64,000 bases of DNA from Dryococelus australis (GCA_029891345.1 CM056999.1:28741418-28805417); one strand, 5' to 3'; shown: positions 24,471 through 36,830, counted from the stretch's first letter. Numbers and translations: made by a program. Notes: generated by a model not told the origin, from the letters alone.

Positions 24471-26368
24471 TTGGGTGAAGGTCTTATGTTATATGCCTAC
24501 AATATGGATGAAAGATAGCTGATGGTTAGGTCAGACTCCGATCCTGAATCCTTGTATCACTTTGGCATACCCTGTGCCTATAAAACTAATATGGCCACCA
24601 TTTTGGCTGTAATGCACACAGAATGCAACTTTTTATATGCTTTTCTTTAAATGTAATCGCATGGAAATTTCACCATTTCTAAAATTAATAAGTTAATTGT
24701 ATTGATCGACAATTGTAATGATTATTTCATAAACATGATTAACTATCACTGGAAGATAAATTAAAATATTTATCTTTTCAAATGCTGTTGTGCATGCTTA
24801 ACACTTAATTTTTATTTTGAACATGTGGTTCAAATTTGTTTCGTGTAATCTTGCCATGTGAAATATATATTGCATAAATGTATTAATTCGTAATTGCTTG
24901 GGTTTTAATGGACCCCATCTTAGTGCTTGTTTTGTTAGTAAGTGTGTATTTGATCGTGGGCTTTCGTTGCAGCTAGTTGTACATTTCTTGGTTTTAATTG
25001 ATGTTTGATAAATTATGACGTATAATAAACTGACTTTGTGGGTGGTTAATATTTAACGTCATGTGCATATCTGAAATTTTACGTTTTGTTATGTGTGTAA
25101 AGTGTTTGGTGTAAGTGAGCCTACATTGTTTCGTCTGTTGCATGTGTGGGGTGGTAAAGTCCTTTTGTGCAGGATTAATAATTGATTTATATTTTGAAGG
25201 TGTGGTACATCTGTTACATCTTATTGTCTGTGCATCGTAGGTATAATTGAGGGTAAGCTGTTTCTGTTTCTTATCATTTAATTTATTTGTGACAGTTTAT
25301 GAAATATTGTGGTGTGGGGAAGTGTGTCGTGTTTCATTCCTTGTTTACTTGGTAATAGTTTGATGTCGAGGAATAGATTCGGTGCTAGTATAAACAATGT
25401 ATACTTCGTTATTTTAAAATACTTATTTATAAATGCGAATTTCCGACCTCAGACGATATCCATTTCACAAATATAGAGCTTAGTATGACAGCAAATACCG
25501 ACCAAGGTATATGTGGGCCTGCTTCCGACACACCCTCCTTCCCCTCATCCAGCATACCAGCTTAGTCTTCTTCCAAACAGCAACTAATGTGGATGTTTCT
25601 TTGTGCTCCTTTCGACATCCCCTCCTTACTCCTCACCCAGCCACCAACGTCAGTACATACTCTATGCAATGGACCTACATTTAACCCACTCTTACCTCAA
25701 AATAAAACTTATGCCACTCTTGCACCAATCGCAATACATATATGCTGCTGCACACACACATCAGAGCTCACTTGCCTGTCAGATTTCCAAGGGTGAAGAC
25801 CTATGCCACTCTCCCAAAATAACCCCTATGACACCAATTAAAATATTACACATACATAAAAAATAATTGATTAAAAAAATTGAAAAGATACGAAAAGATT
25901 TATCCTTGACCTGATACATCGGATTAGCAACACATTTAATTAAATTAAGAATATCCAATTAATTAATTAATCCGCAAAATCTATTTTTAGATTGCCCCAT
26001 CTCTATGTCATTCTAGTAGTGATACAGGACGTAAATGCCCCTACTACTTGTATTTGACTTGCAGCCCACTTTCTTATCAAATGTATTCATAAATTGAGGA
26101 GCAAATAATGTGGTGTGGGATATTCATGTAATGCAATTTTTTTGTAAATTGTAACATTGTTGATATTATTCCTTCAGTGAAATAAATCTATTAACCTACT
26201 CCAAGAATTTTAATACAAAGTAAGTTTGGGAACCAGTCATTTTCAAGAAATACTCGGGTCACTGGTATATGTTTTGAAGAGGTCATATATTTTTTCTCAC
26301 ATACACATTATCCTGACAATAATATTGTTGTATTAATTAGCCAAAGCTGCAACAAGGAATAAGCTAAC
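24471..26368. other. AT-rich intergenic stretch
   Basis: No supported gene. Proline- and threonine-rich frames near 25.59-25.87 kb have no recognisable domain and lie in low-complexity sequence. Confidence 0.45.
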
Positions 26369-26494
26369 ATGACTGAACTCAGCAAGGGAGGCAAAGGTAT
26401 GGTAAAAGGTGAGGCAAAGCTCCACAGGAAGGTGCTGCATGACAACATCCAGGGTCTCACTAAACTGGCAATTGAAATATTTTCTGAAACATAA
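26369..26494 (+). pseudogene. Histone H4 pseudogene fragment (residues 1-35)
   Basis: Histone H4 is the near-invariant core nucleosome protein. Starting at ATG 26369 the frame gives MT, then [20 protein letters not shown] and [10 protein letters not shown]. This is colinear with H4 [35 protein letters not shown] without any gap over 35 residues. About ten positions are changed, several of them conserved basic or glycine residues (R to L or H, G to E or S), which a working H4 would not tolerate. Homology stops after residue 35 (26473). The frame then ends at TAA 26492, so most of the histone fold is missing. This is a truncated pseudogene, either a retrocopy or a relic of a histone repeat. No other histone gene is visible nearby. 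Confidence 0.88.
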
Positions 26495-26799
26495 AATCTG
26501 ATTTGTTTTCATTAATGGACATAAAATAAATAAAACAAATAATTAATAAATATTACTAGGTTGATATCTAGGTCAAATGTATGTAGTTAACTTGGATGTG
26601 AAGTGGCTTTGTGGTGGCTGGGGTGACAACAAAATAATTGAACTAAACTTGTATGACAGTGGCCACAGTAAATGCTCTTGTTTTTCAATGATTTACTAAC
26701 TTTGTATTATTTTATGGACACTATTTGATTGTGTATTTACCAAATATGTACGCAATGTTTGCCACCTTGTGCATTGTTGTTAATTTCAGGTTATTTCTA

Positions 26800-27960
26800 T
26801 TGGCGCAAGACGTCTTCTCTAATATAATAAACGCCACAGACAAGAGACTTAGATCCCGGCGCTCTTCACTACGCCACCCGCTCGGAGGATCTAGAAGCCG
26901 GGCTCACACCTACTGTGCCCCCTCTCCAAACGCACTATGCGAGCAGAAGATAGTATGGCTGAGAAGTATAAAAGGGCCAGCAGCCAAGCCTCCAGATCGC
27001 CAGTTCTTCTCAGTAATCTATCACTTCCTGAGCTCTCACTGCCCCAGTTACTGGTGCCGAGGCTCTTACCTCTCCTAAGCTTCATCGCTCTCCTCGCAGG
27101 GCCGGATATCCTCTTCAACTGAAGCCTAAGGATGACCCAGCGGCCGTCTCGAGGATACACGCATTAAGTAAATGCCCAATCCACCCAGTTTTGCACAGGG
27201 TGCCTTCCCCTGCTTAACCTTCCGTATACTCCGTGGGGGAATTAGGAGTTAGCATCTCTGCCATCAGTGTTTATTTCACCTCGGTAAATAAACACCATTC
27301 TTACCAGTCATCTTAGCTTTCACTCCAAGCTCCTTCCTGTGTCACATTAGGGCTGCATGACTTAGCAGGAGACTGGGTTTTGATACTGCCGAACGCACAC
27401 TGCACAACAAAACAAGTATATCATTGGAAGGCCTCCCGTTCCTTGAACCACGTGGAAGGAACGGTAGAGCCACAACATTAGGAACGCTCCCGGTGGATTG
27501 GACTTGCTGGCCAGGTGCTCAACTCGCATCGCTCCCCTAGTGGTGAAGGGAAGTCTACTCCCACGGGACACCCGCACACTGTTAAACATTGAGACGTCAT
27601 CTACCCAACTCCTGCTGCTCTGATCCATACCTCATGCCATACACCCACAGGGGTGGAGTTAAGAGACGGGCCAGAAAGGCGAGGGCGATTGCTAGGTTTT
27701 CCTAGGGAGTACGTATCCTTCCTAGCGGGTTCGGCTTACTCAGTCCACGGAAACAAGCTGCGCTTCACCGACGCCTCAGCATACTGGTTCCAGATATCGT
27801 TTCCGTCGGATTTTTCAAGCCACCAACAAGGATCGCGGTGAGATACCATCCTGTAGTGCAGGAGGGACTCTTTGGCATCAGACAGCCAGATGCGACTCGC
27901 CTAGCGTCGCCCAAGTTACCTAGGGGCAGGGTCAGTCTGACAGCCGGGACTGTCACGCGT
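26800..27960 (+). mobile_element. GC-rich patch with LTR-like promoter and poly(A) signals
   Basis: This block is clearly more GC-rich than the sequence on either side. TATAAAAG lies at 26967-26974, with a CAGT start-site-like motif about 33 bp further on, and AATAAA lies at 27287-27292 after a pyrimidine-rich stretch. TATA, transcript start and poly(A) signal within about 350 bp is how an LTR is built. Downstream, up to 27.96 kb, a compositionally coding-like stretch follows, but no domain was recognised. No matching second LTR or primer-binding site was found, so the LTR-fossil reading is tentative. An alternative is an unrecognised host promoter and exon. Confidence 0.35.
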
Positions 27961-30905
27961 CAGTATAAACATTATATTAAGGATATTTGTCAAGCAGTTT
28001 GCTATTGTTATTATTAATAACAATGCAACACCACGGGTACAAACCTACCTTATCTCCTTTGAGTAATGGAGAGAGTAAAGTTGACGAAGTTGCCCCTCAT
28101 TTGAGCTTTCAAGATTTTCATCGGTATAACAGGGCCACTCTTTACGGTTCTCCGGTTTTCCCTGAATATTGTTTATTTTTCGCATTTCAAATCCTAAAAA
28201 TAATTATTTCTCAATTGTTTTTCTCACGCCCGTCTACCATATGTTAAGATATAATGAAGTGTTGGCAAATTCTGTTCATTTTCATGTTATTGTGAGAATT
28301 ATAACCAAATTTTATTTAATTATAATTTTGGTATGTAAGTACATGAAAAAAGAACTGTTGTAGTTCAGAATGTTTTGCTTAAAATGTTTAATTCAAGTTA
28401 ATCAACTGTTTGAAATAGTAAAATGTCGACAGATTGTTTCTGGATTTTTGTTGCTACAGTGGTGCGTAAGATGTAAAGTGTTACGTCACAAAGAACAAAA
28501 AAACATTCAGCTGAAAATACCAACTCTCATGGTTGTTATTATTTCGTTAACTAGTTACCTCTGATTATTGATAAATCGAATACTAAGTAATTTTTTAATG
28601 ATAATAACGACGCACGTGGGATTGAAAAAAAAGGTATATTTTTAGGTGGGAGAATGTGAATATGTCTTGCCTTACGAAAAATTAGACTGTCTGTAATTAT
28701 TTATATTGCGATCATAATGCTGTGTTATCCATTTCTGTCGTAAAAAGTAGGCTCTCGCAGCAACGCAATGTCTTGAATTAAAAATTATCAAATGTTTGTT
28801 CACAAGTAACTTATCACAGTCGCTGAAAACTTCATCATACTACTACCTACATAATTCGCATAGTTTTAGGTTTTCCGGGAGTTAAAACTTCTTCAGTGAT
28901 ATCATAGGCCCAGAGATCAAGTTTGTACATTTTATGTGCTTAGGAATCAAGGCGAGTGTCGCGCATTAAAAATAATGCTTTAAATAAAACGTACTTCGTT
29001 GGACTTGAGAGTAAAGCTGAAACCAAATTGTAAAGAGTTGGCAAGTTTAACAAATAAATCTTTGGAAACTTATTGCCAAAACTTATCTTGTAACACTACA
29101 AGCGAAATATTATTGTACCTTTAGAAAGCACCGTTCAATGATTTATAAATGTTTACTTATTTATTCTTCTATAACACACATATCTACAGTAACTGCTTGC
29201 AAGAATTCCAAAATAATTATACACATCACAAATAGTGTGTTGTAACATTTACTCGAAATTACTCAGCATGTTATAGGAATAATATTTCCCACTAGTTTCC
29301 AAATAGATGCATGTAGAAATACTAAACAATTGCAGAGTGTAAGAAATAAGTGACGCTAGAGCTTGGTGACTGCAGATGGCAGCACGTTGCTACGTGGTGT
29401 GCTGGGGTCGCGGATCTACGTGGGCTGGGTTCATATAAAGAGAGTCTACCTGCAGTTCCTGGTGGCAACATTCGTCAGAGCTTGCGAACTGTTTGTATGA
29501 GGCCACCACAACTGGTGCAAAGGGATATCCAAATGATGGCGAGATAAAGGGGGAAGTTGTAGACTCGACATTAATATAGAAGTGATATAGGAGGTCAGGG
29601 CGATAGCCATTAGTTGAAATGGCTCGGGAATAGCAAAATTGCACGATTCGTGGGTGGAGGGAGAAGGAGGGGAAAAAGTCATAACGACTTAAGAGGTTGG
29701 GGTATTTGTCATATATGAAGCGCATCACTTATACGGAAAGTGACAAGTAGAGTGGGGTACAACAAAGTATGAGAACCTTGGTTGCAAGGGTGTGTGTGAG
29801 GTAAGAGGGTAAACCTATAATGGAGAGGGAATACGCAAAAAAGGGGTACAGTGAAAAGAGGGAATGACTAGTACAGGAAAAAGTAAAGAGTAAAAACTAT
29901 TAATTGCAATTACCAGAAAAGGCAATAAATTAAGTATGCAGTTATAATGGTATGTGTTCGAAAGAAAAAAAAATATATGTTTCAACAGTGAATACGAAAG
30001 GCGTAGAACGCACCGTTTTCGAAACAATCGCCAAAAATTGAAATACAGAAGAAAACTGAGTTGTAAAATTTGTGTAAAAATGTAGGCGTTGAAAACCTTT
30101 ATGGCGTACCTAAAATATAACGTCGTTTTTGACTTTATAGGTGGATAGCATTTAACTAAACACTTTTCGGAATTTGCCGTTGAAATTTAATTTCTGTTTA
30201 GTAACATGTGTAGATTTTCGCACCTAAATAACATTCCTATATTAATGTTAACAATAAATTATGAAAAACATTCACATAACACAAATAAAGTCTTATAAAA
30301 TCAACAAATTTTCGATGTTTTTTCTCTTGTTTACTCATTAGAATAATAACTGGCGTGACAGCAACATATCTGAGTTTATAACAGTTTGCTATGTCGCTGG
30401 ATCAACGTGCCTGTACTGGCCACTTAGTTCCGTAGAAATCTCTCTTTTTACACATAGCCATGGAGGCATACACAATAGACACATGAAATAACATGAGCAA
30501 GACTTGTACCACTCGGAGACTTCGTCTGAGTGTAGCTTTATCACATTTATATTACAAATTGTCTTTACTCACGAGGAAAAAATGCGCACGGATTAAATTG
30601 AATTGTTTCGCAATTGCTGGACGAGAAAAAACATTTAAATGCGAGGATTAAATATTGTAAATAGTTTATTTTTGAGATAATTACAAATTAGTCAAAATTT
30701 GGGCTTCTACTTATTCTTTACAATTTATTTATATATGTAGATGATCTACAAAGAAATGTTTAATGTATTTGATAAACAATGCTGCTCTCATATTAGTAAA
30801 TATATGTTAAATTCGTTTTGGTTTTATTCAAGTTGCTTGGTAGCCCACTTTCCGCAAGAAAGAAAGGCTTATGAGATCACTTTCCTGACTCTGTGTCTCT
30901 CTCTG
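27961..30905. other. AT-rich intergenic stretch
   Basis: No gene, RNA or repeat with support. A slightly more GC-rich segment at 29.35-29.75 kb gives frames on both strands without recognisable content. Confidence 0.45.
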
Positions 30906-30911
30906 TATGTA

Positions 30912-30940
30912 CGTGTGTATGTGTGTGTGTGTGTGTGTGT
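30912..30940. repeat. (GT)n microsatellite
   Basis: A GT-rich run interrupted by one TAT, followed by CCCCCTAACCAGATTTTC. The sequence after it (to about 31.3 kb) reads like part of a dispersed repeat, but I could not name it. Confidence 0.9.
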
Positions 30941-31344
30941 CCCCCTAACCAGATTTTCACCAAACTCGGTACATATGTAGTATGTTGTAAGGACGCCTGA
31001 CGTGTTTATTTTTCGACCATGCTGGCCACTTCCTTTTGGGAACCTTTCAACCGGTTTAAACCAAATTTTGTATGCTGACTGAGCATCGTGTAAGCAATAA
31101 ATTTGGAAATGAATATTGTTGTATGTCCGGCATTTTGGAAGATAGCACCGATTGAAAAATTAATATTTTATATTATATCTCGAAAATTATCAAAGTAATT
31201 CTCATCCAATTTGGCATGCCCGTAGAAATACGACAGGCCCAGTCACCTATTTTAAAAATGACGGCCCTGTAATATTTCAGGTTAGTAAATCCTATCATTT
31301 GAATCATTAAACTGATTAAATTCGATGTTGAAGATCGAATACTA

Positions 31345-31412
31345 CCTCCGTAATACAGTTGATCACACACTAGCTTGTGGTGCGAGGTTATCCGGGTTTG
31401 CATTCCGGGTAA
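31345..31412 (+). repeat. tRNA-like SINE head, degenerate
   Basis: An A-box-like TAATACAGTTGATCACAC at 31351-31368 and a B-box-like CGGGTTTGCATTCCGG at 31393-31408, spaced as in a tRNA gene, with CTTGTGGTGCGAGG between them. No full cloverleaf can be drawn, so this is a SINE head or tRNA pseudogene rather than a functional tRNA. Confidence 0.5.
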
Positions 31413-32607
31413 GGAACGTGTGTATTTGTAATGATTTCACTGCTGTTGCATATGTTTCTGGTTTCATCTTTAATGATATTGCTTTCACCGAGAAGACAGT
31501 TCCTACCTATCAACTCAACTTTTAAGGAATTATGTAAAAAATTAATAGCACACGTGTTGAGGAAAGTAGGCTCATTAGTTTTATCAGTATGTTATTTATT
31601 TTTAATTTTAAGCTGTGTAAGCTTCCAAGCAACACTTCAATATGATAACTGTGTGCAGTGGCATGCGACACAGCTAAGTCACTCGTCCTACCGCTCGGTT
31701 TCCATTCCGAGAGCTCAAGTCGCACTGTAACAGACTATAATGACTCCAGCATAATAAAACAGTGCCCGTTCAGCAAAACACCATTCTACTAGCTACTCGC
31801 ATGAGATTCAAAACTCCAACATAAGGCCCCTGCTCGCTATTATCGTCGTTTTGTATGGCATAAGGAGGCATTTCCGTGCATGGGAACATTAATGAAATAT
31901 GTTTCATAATATGTACCATTCCTATTCATTTGTGACATATTTCGCCGACATTCTGTATATAGCTGATTGATGCTCTTCTGAAAGAACTCCGTAACCAAGC
32001 CTATCTGCGTACTCTAATTCCACCCTAGCCTCATGTACCAATTAACGTAGCCACAAAACTAACGATCATATGCTGTTCACAGTAAACTGCTAGCACTTTT
32101 GAAAGCTCTGCGTAAGGTGTGCTTCTATGCGTATACCTGTATTCTTCGACTGTATGTAATATTAACATTGCCTTCGGTCTTGACGCTGTCAGTAAAGTGA
32201 AACAGTGGAATTATTAGGAGATTAAGTATTGAACTAATTCACTTATTCTTACACTTATATTAATTAAAACAACTGAAAACAAAACAAATCAATTACGTAT
32301 TCACCAATGTTAGACTAACATTTTTAATTGAACGTTATGGTATGGATCTTCTTTATCACAGTTGTTACCAACTTCACTGGGCGCATAAAAGAGAGTGTGC
32401 CCGTAAAATATATGCAGGTATGGGCAGTGACACATTGTAAAAGATGATTTCAAAAGTGCTCAGTTAATCGTGAACAGCCTATACTAATGGCATATCAAAC
32501 GAATGGTACCTGCACAAATGTGTTTCTTACACGAATGCTGGCATTAAAATGTGTAAAACAAACAGCTTCACTGCCCAGCTATTTGAAAGTTACAATTTTT
32601 GCAAGAT
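31413..32607. other. Intergenic, nothing recognised
   Basis: AT-rich; no supported feature. Confidence 0.5.
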
Positions 32608-32665
32608 CTGCGGTGGCGTAGTGATGAGAACACTCTCCATAGTGATAGCAGGATTTATTCACGTG
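32608..32665 (+). repeat. Possible tRNA-derived SINE head
   Basis: GCGGTGGCGTAGTGATGAGA carries an A-box-like core at about 32614-32631. A degenerate B-box position (GCAGGATTTATTCACG) follows at a tRNA-like distance. Weak, and based only on these two motifs. Confidence 0.35.
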
Positions 32666-33009
32666 AAAACTTGGTGGACGTTACCTACGGATATTAACAT
32701 TTCTCGACGCCGCTACACCATGTCATCGCCTCTCCATCTTAAGTATATGTTCTGTACAAGCTCCGTTGGAAGCTTCTGAGAGCCCTGATATCCAAGCCTG
32801 CATGCAAGCAAGTATGGAGGTCTGTCACGCGATACCTGCTGCCATACAAGTCAACACGATCCACCCTTTCCTCTGCCAAGGCAGACTTCGCCTACAGCTT
32901 CTGCAATGCCCTTTAATGTACGACATTTAGTTTGTTTATTATGATAACAGAAATCTTTGTAATAAGTAAACAAGGACGTTCACACCATAGTTTCCACACA
33001 AACCTGTTA

Positions 33010-33916
33010 GGCTGGGATTAAGATGACGTCACGTTTCTCGTAACGCGTGACGAGATACACGTTCATGTAAGCCAGCTATCATTTGACTAACGTATTTCAA
33101 GGCGATCTATTTGACGACTATTTCACGTATCGTTAACGTAATGGGAAATCTTGACAATTTTTCTCGTTCGCGTGATACGTGATATGTAACTCTGCACCAC
33201 GTGATCTCGCAGGCCTCTCACAATAGGGACGATGTTGTGTTATCTTTGCTTTTCGTGAGATTGGTGTCTATTTTCGCGATGTGGTTTGCTAACGCTTTTA
33301 ATTAATGTGACGCATATGTAATTTTTTCCCAGAAATGATGACGAAAGAGTAATAGAAGTTAGGCTAGGATTATAATTTGTTTTTTAATTGGTAAACATCT
33401 GGGCAGCTTTGCATTTCTGCAGTTAATTAAATATGTTAGCAGATGTATAAATATGCTTGCATGAAATGCAGATAGTTAGACATTAAGTAGGCAATTTTTA
33501 ATTTCATGAAACACAATTAAATTTTCACAGCAGATCAAAGTTTATTACATACTATTTACTTCGTCTACACGAAAAACATGTCCGTATATCCCAGAAAAAT
33601 ACGTTCTAGGGGTTATGGTGATCACCTAGTTGATTCCATTCTTTTATTAATTACGAACGCCATACTTTCACAACCTATGGTTGATACATCAAAATATTAA
33701 ACCGCAAATACACCTGTAGGCCCCTATAACTTGAACTGTGAGGGTTTTCAATATAAAAAGCCACAATACTTGTCTGCGACTATTCAGTACACAAAGTTTA
33801 CGTGCTTACGTGAAGCATCATAATATACCTACGACTCCGAATATCACGTTTTATGTACACGTGAAACTGTAGCGTGATGCGTGTTACGTCTAACGTAAAG
33901 TCATGTAATCCCGACC
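33010..33916. mobile_element. MITE of 907 bp, PIF/Harbinger type
   Basis: The left end, GGCTGGGATTAAGATGACGT, and the reverse complement of the right end, GGTCGGGATTACATGACTTT, match over about 45 bp at roughly three quarters of positions. Both ends are flanked by the same trinucleotide, TTA (33007-33009 and 33917-33919). A 3-bp TTA/TAA target duplication is the signature of PIF/Harbinger transposons. The element has no coding region. The interior is strikingly rich in ACGT/CGTGA words, especially in the first 200 and last 100 bp. It needs a transposase supplied from elsewhere, and none is in this window. Confidence 0.75.
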
Positions 33917-33919
33917 TTA

Positions 33920-35249
33920 TAACCTCAATAGATTTTATTTGCTGTAGTTTATTTAGTTTTTACTTTACTTTTAATAATAGCTTTAATGCTATTTACCAAC
34001 ATAATACATACTTAATACGCCACTTTCGTCACTAGGATCACCTTAACCTAACCTCTCCCCCCCCCTCTACATTCACCATCTCTCTGATAGGTTAAAATGT
34101 CCAGTTTTTGAGAAACCTTCCAGAGGATATTGCACTCGACCAATTACCAAAACGTCCTTGAAAACGGTCCGCAGTCGGCTAAAATTTCCATTGGACAATT
34201 CATAACAGCGGCGATGCAAGCTTGCGTGGAATTTCTCAAGGAAACTGCTATCGTGCCCACACGACTTAGGGCCTAGTTATGTGCCCATCTTCGCTTATGA
34301 CGACTTCTACACCGAGGGGACAAACTACTTCACTCAGTTCACTGTTTCCTTTGATCAAATGCTTTTACGAGCACGAATTTGTTGAAAGTGTTCTGCTCGT
34401 AAACGGCGGCTGCCGTGGCGCTGTGGTTAGAGCTGCAACCAGGACCTCGTCAACGCACGACTAGGCCTGGAGTAACGGTCGTGCGGTTGTCCAACTCGGC
34501 GCCAATCAGCATAATCTGCCAGAGCAGCGGAAACGGAACGTCACATAGCGTGGTTTCCGAGTTCGCTCACTGTATTACAATCACCGCGTGATTATTTTTT
34601 CCGGAGTCAGTCAGCAGTACCGTAATTTCCGTCTACCGAAGAAATTCTTCATAATTTAATTCGCACGGAAGCTCTGTGGGAACGCTGCGTTTTACTATAG
34701 TGCATTACTTTCCGTTCAGTGCCCGTTTAAGTCAGTTGAAGCTGTAAGCTTACAGGTATGCACTACATAGCAAACTTTTTATAACACTTTTGCTTGCAAA
34801 CTAGTTGCTGAAATACTACGACTATATGAATCACTTACTTGAGAAGGGCACGAGTTCACATTATTTCGTTTTGAGATAATCCAAACATTGTGTTTCTTTC
34901 ATTGACATTCCCTAGAAGGGAAGAATTTATAACTCTAAATGCATTTGTGAGTAGCAGATAAAAATCGACATTTCAGATGCTAAGTGTTTGAAGATAAATT
35001 ATTTATACGGTGTGAGTTCATTGTTTTTATAATTTTAATAGTATTTTTCGTTGGTATCAAAACATTACACCACTGTGTACACAAGAAATAATGACATACA
35101 AGTAGCATTAATCTTACAAATATTATACGCTTAGAAGGCTTAATTTCAACCATTCCTTGTAAGTTAACATTATGACAAGGATGTGGTTTTTCTGGAACGC
35201 GAGAGGTATTCCTGGATAAGTATACATTAAACACAGATATTATAGGAAG
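33920..35249. other. Intergenic, with one possible SINE head
   Basis: No gene recognised. It includes a C-run near 34058-34067 and the A-box-like motif listed separately at 34.41 kb. Confidence 0.45.
34409..34500 (+). repeat. Possible tRNA-derived SINE fragment
   Basis: GCCGTGGCGCTGTGGTTAGA at about 34411-34430 resembles the A-box head of insect tRNA-derived SINEs. The B-box counterpart downstream is poor, so the call is tentative. Confidence 0.35.
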
Positions 35250-35590
35250 CCAGAACCCTCAATACCGAGAGATGCAGTAGCTGGCCTAGACGTGTCAAGC
35301 TGCATCGGAAAACTTTTGCATCGCCCGGCTTGGGAGAGATTTGAGCAGCTCTTAGTATCGAAGTTTTGAGAGCCGATGAGGCTGAAGTGAGTGAGGTGAG
35401 TGTGGAGAAGTGCCGGAATGCAAGGGCGGGGAAAACGGAAAATCGCCGAGAAAACCCTCCGACCAGCGGCGTCATCCGGCGGCACAATGATTCCCACATG
35501 CGAAAATCCGGGAGCGATCCACCGGGAATGGAACCCGGTTCGCCAAGATGGGAGGCGAGTAGTGTAACCACTACACCACCCCCATCTTCC
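35250..35590 (-). repeat. tRNA-derived SINE, near full-length copy
   Basis: On the minus strand the head is GGTGTAGTGGTTACACTACT, with B box CCGGGTTCCATTCCCGG. The family body follows: GATTTTCGCATGTGGGAATC, GACGCCGCTGGTCGG, GAGGGTTTTCTCGGCG and TCACCTCACTTCAGCC. The distal part contains GATGCAAAAGTTTTCCGATG, CTAGGCCAGCTACTGCATC and TCTCGGTATTGAGGG. It is the longest copy of the family in the window and defines its 3' region. Confidence 0.88.
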
Positions 35591-35782
35591 ACCTGGTTTA
35601 AGCGTGTTTATGTATGGTGAGTTAGGCACACACTACTTACTACCCTTTCGTCTCACACATTCCATTTTCCATCCCATTCTAAATAAATACAACTGGATAC
35701 ACGCTGAAAACACTGGAAATTGCTGAACAAAACAAATAAGGAAGCTAACCAAGAGTCCTAAGTTAACCTCTTCTTAAATAAA

Positions 35783-36030
35783 TGGGGTCACGGTGGCTGA
35801 GAGGTTAGACTGCTCGCCTCCCATCAAGGCGAACCGGGTTCAATCACCGTCCCGTTCACTCCGGATTTTCACAAGTGGGAATCGTGCCGGACGATGCCGC
35901 TGGTCGGTGGGTTTTCTTGGGGTCCTCCTGTTTTCCCAGCCCTTTCATTACGGCGCTGCTCCATACTCACCTCACTTCAACCTTATCGGCTCTTAGAGGT
36001 GTCCAAATCTCTTCACTCACACAGTACTTA
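35783..36030 (+). repeat. tRNA-derived SINE copy
   Basis: Head CGGTGGCTGAGAGGTTAGAC (A box), then CTCGCCTCCCATCAAGGCG and B box CCGGGTTCAATCACCG. The body has ATTTTCACAAGTGGGAATCG, GACGATGCCGCTGGTCGG and CGGCGCTGCTCCATACTCAC, ending near CCAAATCTC. It faces the minus-strand copy ending at 35590, so the two heads point at each other across about 190 bp. Confidence 0.9.
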
Positions 36031-36830
36031 AATGAATTAAATACGACTTGGCTTTAAACTATATTTAATTACTGATAAATTAATTAGTGAAACATTAAGA
36101 TGGCTAAATCCATATTCAAACTCAATTCCGGAGAAATTTACTCAATTATCTGGCGAATCAAATTATTTCTAAGGACAACTCCCTCTTAAATAACAGACGA
36201 CGCTAGCAAGATATTTATTAAATTCCTCAATAACAGATATTAGAAAAATATGTATATTTAACTGTATTGCATAGCTCAGCATGAGGGCACAAAATAGTAT
36301 CTGATTTCAGCAGATAAATTGTCAAAATTATTAACATTCGTTGTAGAAATTCTGCCAAATTAAAGCTTCTTTGTGGTACTAAATGTGGCAGCTTTTTGAG
36401 TCATGTATACGCTATAGCTCGGCAAGATTCCACGTTTCTCAAAACTCCCGAAGAATTAAGACGTATAATCTTGTAGGAATTATTCTTCTGTTGTTTCCAC
36501 TCTTTCTTGGTCCATTTTCAAAAAAAATTTGTTTGCAAAACAGTAATTTAATATTCGTGTCTCATATAGCCTCGCTAGTGCGATGTTTACATTCCATAAA
36601 CGTCAGTACTCATAGATACCATACGCAATTCTGGTAACTTTCCTTTTTAATATTAAACTTCTTAGTATAAATATTGTTTACAAAATTCTTAATATAATTA
36701 TTGCTAAATCAAACTTACTTTAATACTGTATTCAGAGACAAATAAATTAAACTGTTATAATATAGTTTTTTAATGCAACGGGAAATGATAAATAGATTTT
36801 TTTTTAAATGTTCCATTTTAGCATTAATAA
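36031..36830. other. AT-rich intergenic stretch
   Basis: No supported feature. Confidence 0.5.

Noticed and set aside
34030-34060. AACCTAACCT, resembling the insect telomere repeat CCTAA
   Set aside because: Only two units, in unrelated AT-rich sequence; not a telomeric tract.
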